Origin: Bremia lactucae
Lineage: Eukaryota > Oomycota > Peronosporomycetes > Peronosporales > Peronosporaceae
NCBI RefSeq assembly: GCF_004359215.1
Contig: NC_090622.1
Coordinates: forward strand, 1,334,057-1,398,056
DNA: 64,000 bases
Reading direction: 5' to 3'
Below, one piece after another: positions 54,201-64,000 of the stretch; the first letter of the stretch is position 1; each line of letters starts with the position of its first letter. A model generated the notes under the pieces. It did not search any database and was not told the DNA's origin. It saw only the letters and a program-made list of their open reading frames with translations. Both the position numbers and the translations under genes were made by a program.

Positions 54201-54526
54201 TCCTTGAGCTTTGTAGCGTCCTTGTTGAATTTCTTCACGTTGCGCTTGATAAGTCTCCAGCCGCGTTCGAAGCAGTCCCAGTTTCTCTCGCTGTAGGCGA
54301 TTCCTCTCTCTATAAGTAGCAGATTGCCCTTCAAGTTTAGGCAACTTTACGTGCACGGTAGCCTTTTTTGGATTACGTACTGGAGCTGGCCATTCGCCGT
54401 GAGCAGATATTCGTGGCTTTCTCGCAAAGCGCCGAGCATCTCGTTGCGCTGATGAAATACCTGTTCCAATTTCGTCGCTTCCATCTGCAAACCCTTCTCC
54501 CTTTTCGCCACGCTATTCGCACACAT
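51287..54526 (-). CDS. multi-exon coiled-coil protein, function unknown
   Basis: A chain of exons on minus, nearly all heptad-like coiled coil. The first exon seen starts MCANSVAKREKGLQM (54526) and runs to about 53900, needing one extra A at an A6 run (54364-54369). Then come ELTDKDQYLRSVSQHAQQQA (about 53790), EHMAHEELRQLAIENEYAT (about 53590) and ATCLADQEVLQAATELQIHL (about 53370). NATSVKYYKRELTLRRKQEK is 53237-53142, then AKEERLSWLERHRFHLKNEQ to 52989, and FRAFCEEHSKAMRSLDQEIK from 52933. IDGWVRNSTDEVNKSVARQT, LNEKYKGLAADTRKDYDK and GALYDALVKKLKKKTEK (from 52057) follow. The last exon (about 51781-51287) is basic and Ser/Thr-rich. Clear introns are 52934-52988 (55 bp) and 52058-52134 (77 bp). 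The length and coiled coil suggest a cytoskeletal, flagellar or kinetochore component, but I cannot name it. The 5' end may be incomplete. Confidence 0.65.
52058..52134 (-). other. 77-bp intron in the coiled-coil gene
   Basis: On minus it starts GTATATTGC and ends CTTTTTTAG, joining IMKQK to GALYDALVKK in frame. The length matches the bL21m intron. It supports the exon structure. Confidence 0.8.
52934..52988 (-). other. 55-bp intron in the coiled-coil gene
   Basis: On minus it starts GTACCGCACTG and ends GAATGTCGTCAG. Splicing joins AADES to AFRAFCEEHSK by completing an Ala codon (G|CT). Unspliced, the frame stops at once. Confidence 0.8.
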
Positions 54527-54899
54527 TTCACCTTGTTAACGCCAACCAGGCTAACGTTGCTTATTCTCATGCCACGTACAGACCCAGCGACATCGGAAGA
54601 AGCGTCTTGGCGCCTTGCGATAATGAATCGTCCTTCATGGCGGGTTGTTAGATCCAGCTTTATCGGACGAAATTGCGAATGCAGTTTTCAAGTGCGGACT
54701 CGGAGTGATGGTCACTTCAACATTCTTTCGTATGTACAGATTAACAAAATATCGCCTTTTAGCTTCAAAATACTACTAATTAACGCTTTTGTTAAAAACT
54801 TGACAATATGGATTAAGCAAAGCTCATCGATGAATAATAACAAGTTATCGTGTCCGTTTAGTAAGAGTCTTGCGGACTTGATCAAGCGATCTCAATAAA

Positions 54900-55174
54900 G
54901 GATCAGGGGGACTTCAGCCTAAAACAGGCGTTCGTCCACCAAGACGACAGAAGCTAGAGGTCCAGATCCAACGGACCTTTGTTTTTTGTTGAGAGTGAAA
55001 AATCTCGCTCTTCAAATTACAAGCAATTGCAAGGGTGGAACCGCTGCCGAAAAACAAGCCACTACGCCTATAATGTAGTGCCCCAAGCCCAGTGCCAAGA
55101 AACATGAGCGAAATAATTGACACCTCGCTAAAAATAGTGGAAGACGCGGGTTCGACGCGATTGCGAACCATAAC
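54900..55174 (+). pseudogene. gag scrap with degenerate zinc knuckle
   Basis: The plus strand reads PKTGVRPPRRQKLEVQ and ESEKSRSSNYKQLQGWNRCR, then KTSHYAY, close to the gag of element A (about 11220-11400) with a broken knuckle. It is followed directly by an LTR of opposite orientation, so it is a remnant that another element inserted into. Confidence 0.6.
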
Positions 55175-55615
55175 TGTAACGGGGCACTGCGACTTGTACT
55201 GTTTCAGTACAAGTCCACTTCACACTGCTTCAGATGTGAGTGGTGCCTCTCGTTAAGTAACGTACACTGTACGTATAGAGGAAGACTTCTCTTAAGGCAA
55301 GTTAGCTTAAGAGTGTAAAATGAAAACTGTATTAATATAGTTAAGTGTCTTGTTAATGTATCTTTGTAAATGTTGTCTTAACTATAAACTAATACTGAAC
55401 ATGTAAATGAATTCTTATCTATCTTATCTCGTAACTCTCTTTGATTACTTCTACAGCTGATTAGTCTGCGGAATAAATAGACATAATGGTCTATACCTTT
55501 TTATGGATAAGAATTGAGGAAATTACTATTTAAAGTAATTCCCTCCAAATATTATCTATCTTTTGGATAATATTAATTAACAAACAACCTTTTAGTGTTA
55601 ATTTCATGTAACGAT
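55175..55615 (-). repeat. young LTR, cut by the assembly gap
   Basis: On plus it starts TGTAACGGGGCACTGCG and runs to TTCATGTAACGAT, where the gap begins; about nine bases are missing before the expected end. By eye it is nearly identical to the reverse complement of 41770-42219. The left flank lacks a primer binding site, so it is a 3' LTR or a solo LTR. The gap hides which. Confidence 0.85.
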
Positions 55616-55715
55616 NNNNNNNNNNNNNNNNNNNNNNNNNNNNNNNNNNNNNNNNNNNNNNNNNNNNNNNNNNNNNNNNNNNNNNNNNNNNNNNNNNNNN
55701 NNNNNNNNNNNNNNN
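55616..55715. other. assembly gap, 100 N
   Basis: Exactly 100 N, the conventional size for a gap of unknown length. It begins just before the end of a young LTR, so the missing piece may be a full retroelement. Confidence 0.99.
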
Positions 55716-57109
55716 CGAGTGTGCATTGATCCCGAGCGGGGAGAGAACTTGCACAATGCTCGGGGAGCTTGCCGCAAGGACCGAAGAGCCATTTGAGGCT
55801 TTATTTCTAGTCGTAATGTGGATGTTTGGAAATATGTTGTTTTTGGACACATTATTTTAAAAAAAAAAGTTGCTCATTAAAGGAGGTACATTTTTGGACT
55901 TGTAACAATTTTTGCAGTGAATTTGCCAAATCGAATAAATTGTTATCGTGATGGGGATGTCTCTTTATTACAGATTACTGATTATGCCCGCTATGTAACG
56001 AGAATATTTATAAAAATGTCATTATTGAACTTTATAAACTCGTATTAAGTTTTGTATTCTTATAAACCCCTTCGTTCGGACTTAAAGGGGACTTTTCTGC
56101 GTGGGACTTTCGTTCGGAAATAAAGGGAGCATTGTTCACTTTGCGTGTCATTTTGCATAAGTTATGTAAATCAAATCATATAAATGTGAAGTTTATGATT
56201 GATCAAAGGTAGTAATTGCCGAGGCTATCCAGTCGATGCAGTGTCCGTCACTGCTTCATTCGCCGCAATGATCTCGACTGGGCAATCGATTTTCATTGAT
56301 TAGGCGATCTTTCGATAAATGAGGATTTTTGTACTTGTTTCCCCCTGGAAACCAGGCAAGAAGAGGAAAGACGGAGCGCATGCACCAGATGGTATCGAAT
56401 ATGGTTTGCTGCATGAACTTTTCGTGTGATGTACCACTTTTTTGGAGGCGATACAGCCAAATATGCGGCTAACGTTTTGAGCAGAATATTAACCCGTTCC
56501 AACCCTAAGCGGGCGTCCCCAATGGAGATGTTGACTGGGAAGACGCCATGTCTGGTGGATATTATTTTTTGGGGTCGCAGTGTACCTTGATTCTAAAAGG
56601 ATTTATGGAAGCAGCGCTCCGAAGTTAGAGTTGTTGATTAAAAAAAACAATGAGATGGTCGCGTTTGGCTTCCGCGTGATCGTATTGCCATCACTACACG
56701 CCACGTCCGTCAAGACTCAGACAGATCAATAATTGGAGGGAGGTCTTATGTAACAAGGTCGAGAATTAATTACGAGAGCTAGCGCGCACGCTCCAAGATC
56801 AGTTCGCTAGTGTAGATCGTCAAATGCCTGTTGTAATTCAAACTTGACAGATGGAAAATCCAGCTGAGACGCGTCAGGATAAACCGCGAGCTAAACCCAT
56901 TAAGAACGTGTTGCGACGATCTAAGCGTACTACAAAAAGTCACTGCGACAAGTGGAGGCGGACATGAAAATTCAATTGTTTTGAAGCCATCGCGTGAACT
57001 TGTAAACGCAGTCACAGCTGCCATTTAGACAAATCCTCGCCAGCATCCGGTGTTGTGGTGAACGCAGTCGTTGCTGCCATCTCGCAGGTTTCTTAATCTG
57101 AATTTACGC
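55716..57109. other. no gene recognised
   Basis: About 1.4 kb. The first 500 bp is AT-rich with a repeated phrase, TTCGTTCGGA (twice near 56070-56120). Later sequence may be decayed upstream parts of the copia element (integrase), but I cannot support a frame. Confidence 0.4.
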
Positions 57110-58410
57110 ATATGCCCGACCCGAAGAATTTTTGCGAGGCGATGCGCAGTCCCGACCAAATTCGATAGGAATGCGTTAATTGTGAAGGATTTACACCATT
57201 GCGTGCAAATGAAATGTTACACGCAACACGTCGTGCTTTGTAACGTTCAATTCCTCCGTCTTTTGTGTATGTTTTCTTTGTATATCCACTTAATGTGCAA
57301 ACACGGCACATCAGATTGTATTTTGATCACTCTCCGGTGCTCGGTGTGATTTTTTGCTGCCTTTTGCCGCGGTGTTGGACATGACAAGCGCAAACGCTTC
57401 TTAGGCAATTGCATGTATTGGCGTACACTAGCTCGGCATTTTGATATGGCAAGAGCTTACTTGCGAGCTGCTAAAGAAGTTGGAGCTGATATACATCTTC
57501 ATATTTCTGAAGGAATGACTTTTACGTCGGCGGAGCTGTCCAAGTGTGGCGTAGATACCTTCAAGGATAATTTGTTTTTTTGTTTGGAACAATACCTTTT
57601 TTAAGGCTCAAAGCAGGCTGGCAGGCTGTGGTACCAGCTCCTACATGCAACGCTGACAAAGATTTGATTCGTGCAATATACATTACAGACACATGTTTAA
57701 TTTTAAGTCTGACCTAGAAGGAACTATTCTTGTCGGCACCTATGTAAATGACCTCTTGATAACCGGATCAGTAACCAGCGTGTTGATGGTTTCTTCTCGC
57801 AGATGCTTGTCTTGAGTTAAAGGACCTTGGAATGGCTGAGAAATTTCTTGGAATGCGAGTCCATTACAATTCCGAGTCAGGTTACAAGATTGATCGAGAA
57901 CCAGCTATTCATAAATTACTTTCCAAGCATGGGATCGATAAAGCAAACTCAGCGCGAGCTCAATTGGGAGGAGACCTTTTGGATGACGATCAAACTGGAG
58001 GAGATCGCTAATGCCGGCCAATGGACCTGGTACACCTGAGTGTCATACATCAAGACATTTAAGTCGCTGCTTTGAACTTTGCTTTGGAATATTTGCTGCA
58101 CAAGACCGGACATTTCTTTTGCCGTTCACGCTCCTCGACTGTGCAAGTACTGATATGTGATCGCAGCAGTTATTATTACAAGGACCCGATCGCTATCGAC
58201 TGATGTCAAAGATGTTGTAAAGAAGATGCTTCTTTGGCCTCAAATTGAGAGAATGATTGTACATAATACGCAGATGACAAATTTGTCATCCGCACTAAAT
58301 AAGCTAGCCCCTGTAGCGTGCGGGTTCAAGCCTGTAAGCAAGAACTTTCGTCTTATGATGTGTGTATTTGTTCACACCTCCCCCTTCTGCCACAGTATTA
58401 CTGAAGTTTG
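57110..58410 (+). pseudogene. Ty1/copia reverse transcriptase relic
   Basis: Plus-strand pieces in order: PKNFCEAMRSPDQIR, then TPLRANEMLHATR (57112-57230), FDMARAYLRAAKEVGADIHL (57440), GVDTFKDNLFFCLEQYLF (57550), KQAGRLWYQLLHA (about 57610), the catalytic motif in GTYVNDLLITGS (57740; YVDD changed to YVND), LKDLGMAEKFLGMRVHYNSE (57820), and CTRPDISFAVHAPRLCKY (about 58100). These are the hallmarks of the copia RT domain. It is the only copia-type element in the window. No LTR was found. Confidence 0.85.
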
Positions 58411-58689
58411 AGGTCCGCTCAGTCGATTGAGACGCTAGGCTGAGAGTGTATCGGAGGTCCTTAAAGCATACACTTTCTGGGACAAGTTGCCGCTATTACT
58501 ACGACTTTATGCGTCACTTAAACTAGTACCACTAAGCTCTACGAACTTGTACGACTCGTTACGTTGCGACACTTACTAATTTTATAGAAATAAGTGACTC
58601 TTTAAGTCTAAAAGTCTTCCTCGGCATTAAAGCGCGAGGTATCCGAGTAGTTGAAATGTCGTGTCAATAGAGACACGATCACATCATTT
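58411..58689. other. no gene seen
   Basis: About 280 bp between the copia relic and gypsy element F. It contains no LTR I can recognise. Confidence 0.4.
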
Positions 58690-61130
58690 GGCTGTGATTA
58701 ACCCCGGTACTGAAGCAAGCTGTACCATTTTGCTAAAACAATCGACAAATTAGAAATAACACTATTCTTATGTTCGTCGTCGAAAAATCCGAATATGAAG
58801 TCCATGGATACAGACTGTCACACTTTGCCGGAACAGGCACAGGTTGTAACGGAGCTCTAAAACAGAGACCGGCGATGAATGACTTGCTTTGCCAGGATCA
58901 AAAGCTAGAAAGGCTACCTTTCGTTTAGAGAATGGCGCGCTCGTAAAGTCTGAGGGAGTTCAAGTTGAACTCGCCTGAACCTACGGGTTCTACCGTAACA
59001 ACCAAAAAGGTGATGACTAGGTTGTTTGACACTTCGTCAGACCCTTTCGGGATGAAGCACTGGGCTTCGCCCGTTGACAAACTTCGCAAGCACGTATATA
59101 CTTGCGGGCGAAATCATACTGGCGTGGCCAATAAAAAAAGTCGCGACTTATCGTGAGATAGGTCTTCTCACGTCCATGATGACCTCTTTTTGATGCATTG
59201 TGCCACTCATATATGATGCGTAAACGCAAATTATTATGGATGGGGATGACGACACGAGGTATGTCGACAGCATTGGCTGTGTAATACAGTTACCCATTGT
59301 GTGTTGTGTATCGATCTGTTGGGGATCGATACAATTTTGACAATCCTTTAAGGGATTGTTGTGATGGATTTTAAAGGTAATCCATCAACTCTTTAAGAGC
59401 CGTATCTTGTGGATAAGCTCTTCTAACGTCGTCGAGAAATGTTGACGACGGAACGCTAAATGTTGCAACAATGGCCATAAGCTCAGTGTTGATTGTTGCA
59501 ATAGTGGCCTTATGCTCACTGTTCGTTTACGCAACCAACTCATAATCGGGCCGGCGCGAATGGGTATTAGCGACGACGTTAAGTTGTCCTAGTTTATACT
59601 CCGCGAAGAAAGACAACCATCCCGCCATTCTTTGCAAGAGGTGTGGTCTGTTTACGGCCGTGCGTATAGTCGCATGGTCCGTATATACAATGAAAGGTTT
59701 ATCTCCCAAGAGATAGACCCTACACTTAGCTAGAGCATATTTCATGGCAAGGAGTTCCTTTTCATGCGCTGAATACTTGCTTTAGCTGGTTGAAGCTGAC
59801 GCGATTGATAAAAGACGACGCGCTTTGCGCCGTCTGTATCATATCGCATTAACGTACAGCCGATTGCTAAATCGCTGGCGCCACACATCACGTGAAATGG
59901 TCGGTCTTGGTACGCAATTACCAGAATTGGCGATCGCGTCAAGCTTTGCTTGAAGCACATTCAAAGGAACGCCGACAATCAGCGCTCTACGACCACTTTA
60001 CATTTTCTTCATTGAAGAAGAAAGATGTACTGTCGTTTCGGCATGATTTCGTGGGTACTTGTACAGGTACGCCGCTAAACCGAGGAACTTAGGAAGTCCC
60101 TTTACATCGACTGGCACAGGCTAAACGGTGATCGCCTTGATCTTTTCCGGATCCGCGCATAAACCGTGTTTACCTACGATACATCCAAGAAGTCGTATTT
60201 CGCTTGCAGCGAACATACACTTCTGGAGATCTGAGTACATTCTACACTCATGGCTCTGCTATGAATGAAGACATCATCAAAATAACTTGGTGCATTATTC
60301 CGCAACACATCTGTTTGATGTCACATTGCCATTACTAATCCTCGGTGGCATGACTAGCCACTCCCATAGTATGCCGCTTGGGGTGCTTACTGCTGTGAAC
60401 GGGATATCTTGTTCACGCGTGAGGATCTGATAGAATCCATCAATTAGATCCATTGACGAGAAGATAGTACTCTTTGACATACCATTAATCATTGCGTCTT
60501 TTCGTGAAATCGGTGTTTAAGCTGGTACCGTTGCAGCGCTCAATTTATTGAATGCATGCACAATCCGCCATCCTCATGTTGCTTTACGCACACATAAAGT
60601 CGAAAAGCTATGGGATAAAATTGATTCCCTCACATGGCCCGCTCTTTAGCCATTGGCAAAGAATTTGTCGATCGCTAATACTTGTTCACGAGGCAATGAC
60701 CATTGCTTCAGGACACAGTATTTCGAACCTGTAATTAGTTCAATTTCGTGTCGAGTGCCTTTATCCTTAGGCAACTCGCACGGAACTGATTCAGGGAATA
60801 CATCCTTGAATTTAATTAAATTATTATACAAAGGGTTTTTTTTTCTAAAGACTCCTAGCATTGGAACGTTAGCCGTTCAATCCGAGTCTTATTATCGAGG
60901 ACACTTTCGTCTATCGTTGAGCTGCTGAGAAGAGATTCGTTCTCAAGGAATACTATTGCCGACCGAATATTGGCCACTTAATTTTTTTTTGTCATTTGTG
61001 ACAAGTACGCAGACCTGCTTGACTTTGCCACTACGCAGATCACGCAAGAACCGTTTCAGTTCTAGCATTGGCAATTGAGTTATCTCCGAAGCTAACTTCG
61101 GAGGCGCTATATGATCAAGTGCTTAAGCGC
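58690..61130 (-). pseudogene. pol of element F
   Basis: The spacer LPMLELKRFLRDLRSGKVK (about 61070) is followed by EFVPESVPCELPKDKGTRHE-like sequence (60861 frame: FKDVFPESVPCELPKDKG). The RT catalytic loop is PSYFDDVFIHS (about 60295-60263). RNase H runs DRPFHVMCGASDLAIGCTLM (59900) to MAGWLSFFAEYKLGQLNVVA. The integrase finger is YEWHNASKRGHHGREKTYLT to CEVCQRAKPS. The core has SVSMDFIFGFFDDEHKN (about 58820). Stops are present. Confidence 0.8.
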
Positions 61131-61396
61131 CTACTCTTAATCAATTGTTTACTAAGACATGTATTGTTTCAATTTCCTCTTCGGAACTTATTTCCAATGG
61201 TACCCTGGGAAGTTTGACCACAGGTTTATGGAGACTTATTCCCACAATTTTTATTCGGGGAGTATCCTCCCTAAACTACCTCTAGCTGTGCTTGCGCTGC
61301 CACAGCGAGATCCTCTACTATCGACTCTCCAATCGATCAAGGACTTTTGCACTGCCTCTAGTAAACGGGCGCTTTAAACTTTCTTGATGTTGCTTT

Positions 61397-61639
61397 TCAA
61401 GCAAGCATCCTTGTTTCGTACCTTTGAAATAATTCGAGTGGTCGAACTTCGACGCTGCCTGTGCTTGTGCACAGTCGTCGGGATTTAAATACACAATGTA
61501 TAATGTATTCACACTGAGGTTTCGTGCAGTCATGCGGCACCGGACCCATAAGTGAGGCCATCGTACTCACTCTCAGGACATCCACACGCTCTTCTTGAGG
61601 GGCTGAAAAGCTTCCTCCTGCTTTATTCAACATGTCCAC
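61397..61639 (-). pseudogene. fused gag start and protease spacer, element F
   Basis: The frame starts MDMLNKAGGSFSAPQEERVD, where the first residues equal the gag start of element 1 (MDMLDGSG). The rest (RRLCTSTGSVEVRPLELFQR) equals the protease C-terminal spacer of element A (RRLCTSTGNVEVRPLE). Capsid, knuckle and protease core between them are deleted. Confidence 0.7.
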
Positions 61640-61678
61640 GTCGGTTGGTACGTGTGTAGGTCGCTGAACGGACCACGA

Positions 61679-61688
61679 AGTGCTATCA
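61679..61688 (-). promoter_or_regulatory. primer binding site of element F
   Basis: The minus strand reads TGATAGCACT two bases inside the LTR, one base different from TGGTAGCACT in elements 1 and D2. Confidence 0.55.
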
Positions 61689-61690
61689 GG

Positions 61691-62204
61691 TGTAACGGGA
61701 CACCTTCCACTAGTATTGATCAGTACTAGTTAATCTTACACTGGTTACAGTGTAGGTGTGGTGTCTCAAAACTTCTCGTGCACAAAGGTGCAGAGGAAGA
61801 TTTCTTATGAAAATAAGGGCTTTAGCTTAAAGGTCTATACTAAGGCTTTAAAGTAGCGAAAAAGTAAAACTGTATTAGTATATATAGTTTCCTACGTAAT
61901 GATCTTCATCTACTACTGAACTTGGTCTATTAATAGCTGACTTAAGTATTGCGCCTCCTTGCGCCCCGCACAATCGTGTCTTGCAACGATTGACGGGGTT
62001 GAGTTAGACAAAAATTCAACCAATTAGTAGAGCAAATATCTTATTGCAACAATATTAGCAAATTTGGTAAAATTAGAACTATTTAAGTCAAAACTAATAA
62101 ACATAATAATTTTGTACTTTTTTTGATTTATTTCTTCCCATAGGAAATAATATTCTTATTTCGCTTATAGAAAATAATACTTATGTAACGGTACACCCCG
62201 TTAC
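61691..62204 (-). repeat. 5' LTR of element F, 514 bp
   Basis: On plus it starts TGTAACGGGACACC and ends TACACCCCGTTACA. It is the same LTR family as 17324-17826. The right end abuts pol of element G with no spacer, so F inserted into G or replaced its left side. Confidence 0.85.
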
Positions 62205-64000
62205 AGCCCGACTGTTAATGCAATACGATACAGACGGCGCGGAGCGCGTCGTCTGTTACCAATCGCGCCAGCTGCAACAAGCTGAACGCAATTACCCAGT
62301 GCATGACGAGGAACTCCTTGCCATGAAATATGCATTGGCTAAATTAGGGTCTATCCCCTTTAAGATAGACCGTTCATCGTATATACGGACCACGCGTCAT
62401 TACGCGCGGCCGTAAATTGCCCACACCTCTCGCAAAGAATCGCGAGGTGGCTATCCTTCTTCGCGGAGTATAATTTCTCCGTGGAATATAAGCCAGGACG
62501 ACTCAATGTCGTCGCTGATGCGTTACCAGGCCGACCCGATTTGAGTCAGCAGTGCACTCCAACAGTGAAATTAACCCTCTGTTGCAACACGGTTCCGTCA
62601 TCAACCTTAGTTAATGACATAAAGAAAGGCTACACAGAAGATAAGGACCTTCTATGTTTAATTAATCATCTATTCAATCCATTTAATAAATCTAATAAAG
62701 ATTTACCTTTCTTATATTGATCGTTATCCAATCGTTACACAACACGCAACAACTTATTGTATGACACAGCCGTTGTCGGCGACACTCCACGTGTCGTCGT
62801 CCCAACTCACAATGTTTTGCGTTAGCGAATCATGTATGAGTGTCACGATGCACCAACAAGTGGGCATCGTGGACGCGAGAAATCTTATCTCACAGTAAGT
62901 CGCGACTTTTACTGGCCCCGCCATTATCAGCGCGTGCGCAAGTACATTCGTGCTTGCGAGGTAGGTCAACGGGTGAAGCCTAGCCCTTCATCCCGTGCAC
63001 GTCTCCAACCTATACCACTTCATGTAGATGTTGGCAGTCCGCATCTATGGACTTCGACTTCGGATTTCCCGAAGTTAATCGCAAAAACAATGGAATCCTT
63101 GTTTTTGTAGACAGATTCAGCAAGATGGTATTTCTTGTTGCAGTACCAGAGTCGATCACGGCTCCAGGTTGTGCCCGTGTCTTTATCGACACGGTATTCA
63201 AACTCCACGGTCTACCCGTGAATTGGTCTCGGATAGAGATCCACGTTTCACGGCGGAGTTCTGGCAATCCGCGTTCCGATATCTCGGAACACGGCTGACT
63301 ATGTCAACATCCGGTCACCTAGAAACGGATGGTCAAACAGAACGCGTAAATAGCGTCCTCAAAGAGATACTTCGACGGTACGTCCAATCGTATCCGAATT
63401 GGAGCGAGTTTTTACCGATGGTCGAATTCGCCATCAATAATTCGGTGCATGCGCCAACAACTCATCATACATACACCGTTCTTTGTGAATGGCTCACGAC
63501 ATCCTCGCATACCAACCCAACTAGAGGGATTTTTTAGTTTTAGGGGAAGGGGACTCGCACGAGCAAAACCATTTCTGGCTCATGCTCATCACGCGTCGAC
63601 GTTTACAACGACGCGAGTGATGTCGATGTCGAAGAAATCGACATCGAAGACGAGAATGATCTCATGGCAGTACGCACAAAGCGTACTAAAGAGACAAAAC
63701 AAATGAGTCAGCAGAAGAATTTTTGGTATTTCGAGAACCAATAATCCGTTTCGTACAGGATTCCATTGCTAACGAAATGGACCGTCAGAAACAGAACGCA
63801 GACAAACATGGAAGAGCAAACGTTCTTTTATTTAGGGTTAGTGACCTAATGGTACTCTCTACGGTAAACTTACCTAAGCGTGTAGTCATTAATGTGGGTA
63901 GCAGTAAACTACTGCCCAACTTCATTAGACCTTTCCGTGTACTGCATCGCAGAGGCAATGCATACACAATTGAATTGCCTCGAACGATGCGATCGCATCC
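62205..64000 (+). mobile_element. Ty3/gypsy element G, pol fragment running off the window
   Basis: Plus strand: RNase H from LLMQYDTDGAERVVCYQSRQ (62214), integrase finger IMYECHDAPTSGHRGREKSY to CEVGQRVKPSPSS (62830-62990, the second Cys of the pair changed to Gly), core DFGFPEVNRKNNGILVFVDR (63054) and GHLETDGQTERVNSVLKEIL (63320), then C-terminal LPNFIRPFRVLHRRGNAYTI at the window edge. The catalytic core is largely preserved with small frameshifts (near 63230 and 63290). The left end is cut at the LTR of F. Confidence 0.85.

Larger units (their letters stand above)
58690..62204 (-). mobile_element. Ty3/gypsy element F, deletion derivative
   Basis: Read on minus: 5' LTR (62204-61691), primer binding site, a gag start fused to the protease spacer (61639-61397), pol spacer and RT (61130-59970), RNase H (59960-59527), integrase finger (59229-59017), a piece of the acidic 3' region (59060-58965), and the integrase core (58830-58690). 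Gag capsid and knuckle are deleted. The 3' end is missing. Confidence 0.8.

Noticed and set aside
54368..54898. 176-codon plus frame at the start of the coiled-coil gene
   Set aside because: Its first part is antisense to the coiled-coil exon and the rest is AT-rich with no domain.
55530..55850. minus frame spanning the N gap
   Set aside because: About a third of it is N; the ends are LTR on one side and unrelated sequence on the other.
58310..58345. possible tRNA T-arm (GGGTTCAAGCC)
   Set aside because: The rest of a cloverleaf (acceptor stem, anticodon arm, D arm) cannot be found at proper spacing.

Overview
The window looks like nuclear DNA from an oomycete, probably a Phytophthora or downy-mildew type. 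The evidence is a few compact, intron-poor genes in tight islands, the very short introns that do occur (55-77 bp), and a surrounding mass of decayed chromodomain-bearing Ty3/gypsy elements. Nothing seen here fixes the species. There is one 100-N assembly gap at 55616-55715. I found no CRISPR array, rRNA or convincing tRNA.

Layout. (1) 1-2109: minus-strand Ty3/gypsy 5' end (LTR, gag, deleted protease, start of pol). (2) 2228-10591: gene island with NOL8-like nucleolar RRM protein (+), a 1582-aa TPR plus nucleotidyltransferase fusion (-), mitochondrial ribosomal protein bL21m (+, one 77-bp intron) and NAC-alpha (+). (3) 10792-22358: gypsy element A (+, 5' truncated) abutting gypsy element E (-). 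(4) 22652-28012: CCA-adding tRNA nucleotidyltransferase and a secreted, membrane-anchored subtilase, both minus and 111 bp apart. (5) 28013-34146: gene relics and the 3' end of gypsy copy B (-). (6) 34147-49295: a nest of gypsy pieces, bounded by two same-family LTRs, with the 3' half of one element (D1), an inverted scrap (H), the 3' end of element C (+), a rearranged E copy, and the 5' half of another D element (D2). (7) 49296-54526: a region with a possible small secreted protein and a multi-exon coiled-coil gene (-). (8) 54900-64000: gag scrap, young LTR, gap, a Ty1/copia reverse-transcriptase relic (+), a deletion-derivative gypsy element F (-) and a gypsy pol fragment G (+) running off the end.

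How the parts relate. The host genes are housekeeping (ribosome biogenesis, RNA tailing and tRNA 3'-end maturation, mitochondrial translation, nascent-chain handling) plus one extracellular protease. They share short intergenic spaces, including a 172-bp divergent promoter between the TPR-nucleotidyltransferase and bL21m genes. Everything else is retrotransposon.

Most interesting signal. In the space between the chromodomain end of pol and the 3' LTR, three independent gypsy copies (A, B, C) carry an open frame on the strand opposite to pol. Its protein is conserved between copies, and in a 34-codon stretch compared by hand between B and C, 14 codons differ only synonymously. In copy C it starts 42 bp from the LTR and ends in a 40-bp tail-to-tail overlap with pol. 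Two other gypsy families here (D and E) have unrelated antisense open frames in the same place. This suggests that LTR-driven antisense accessory genes are a standard part of these elements.
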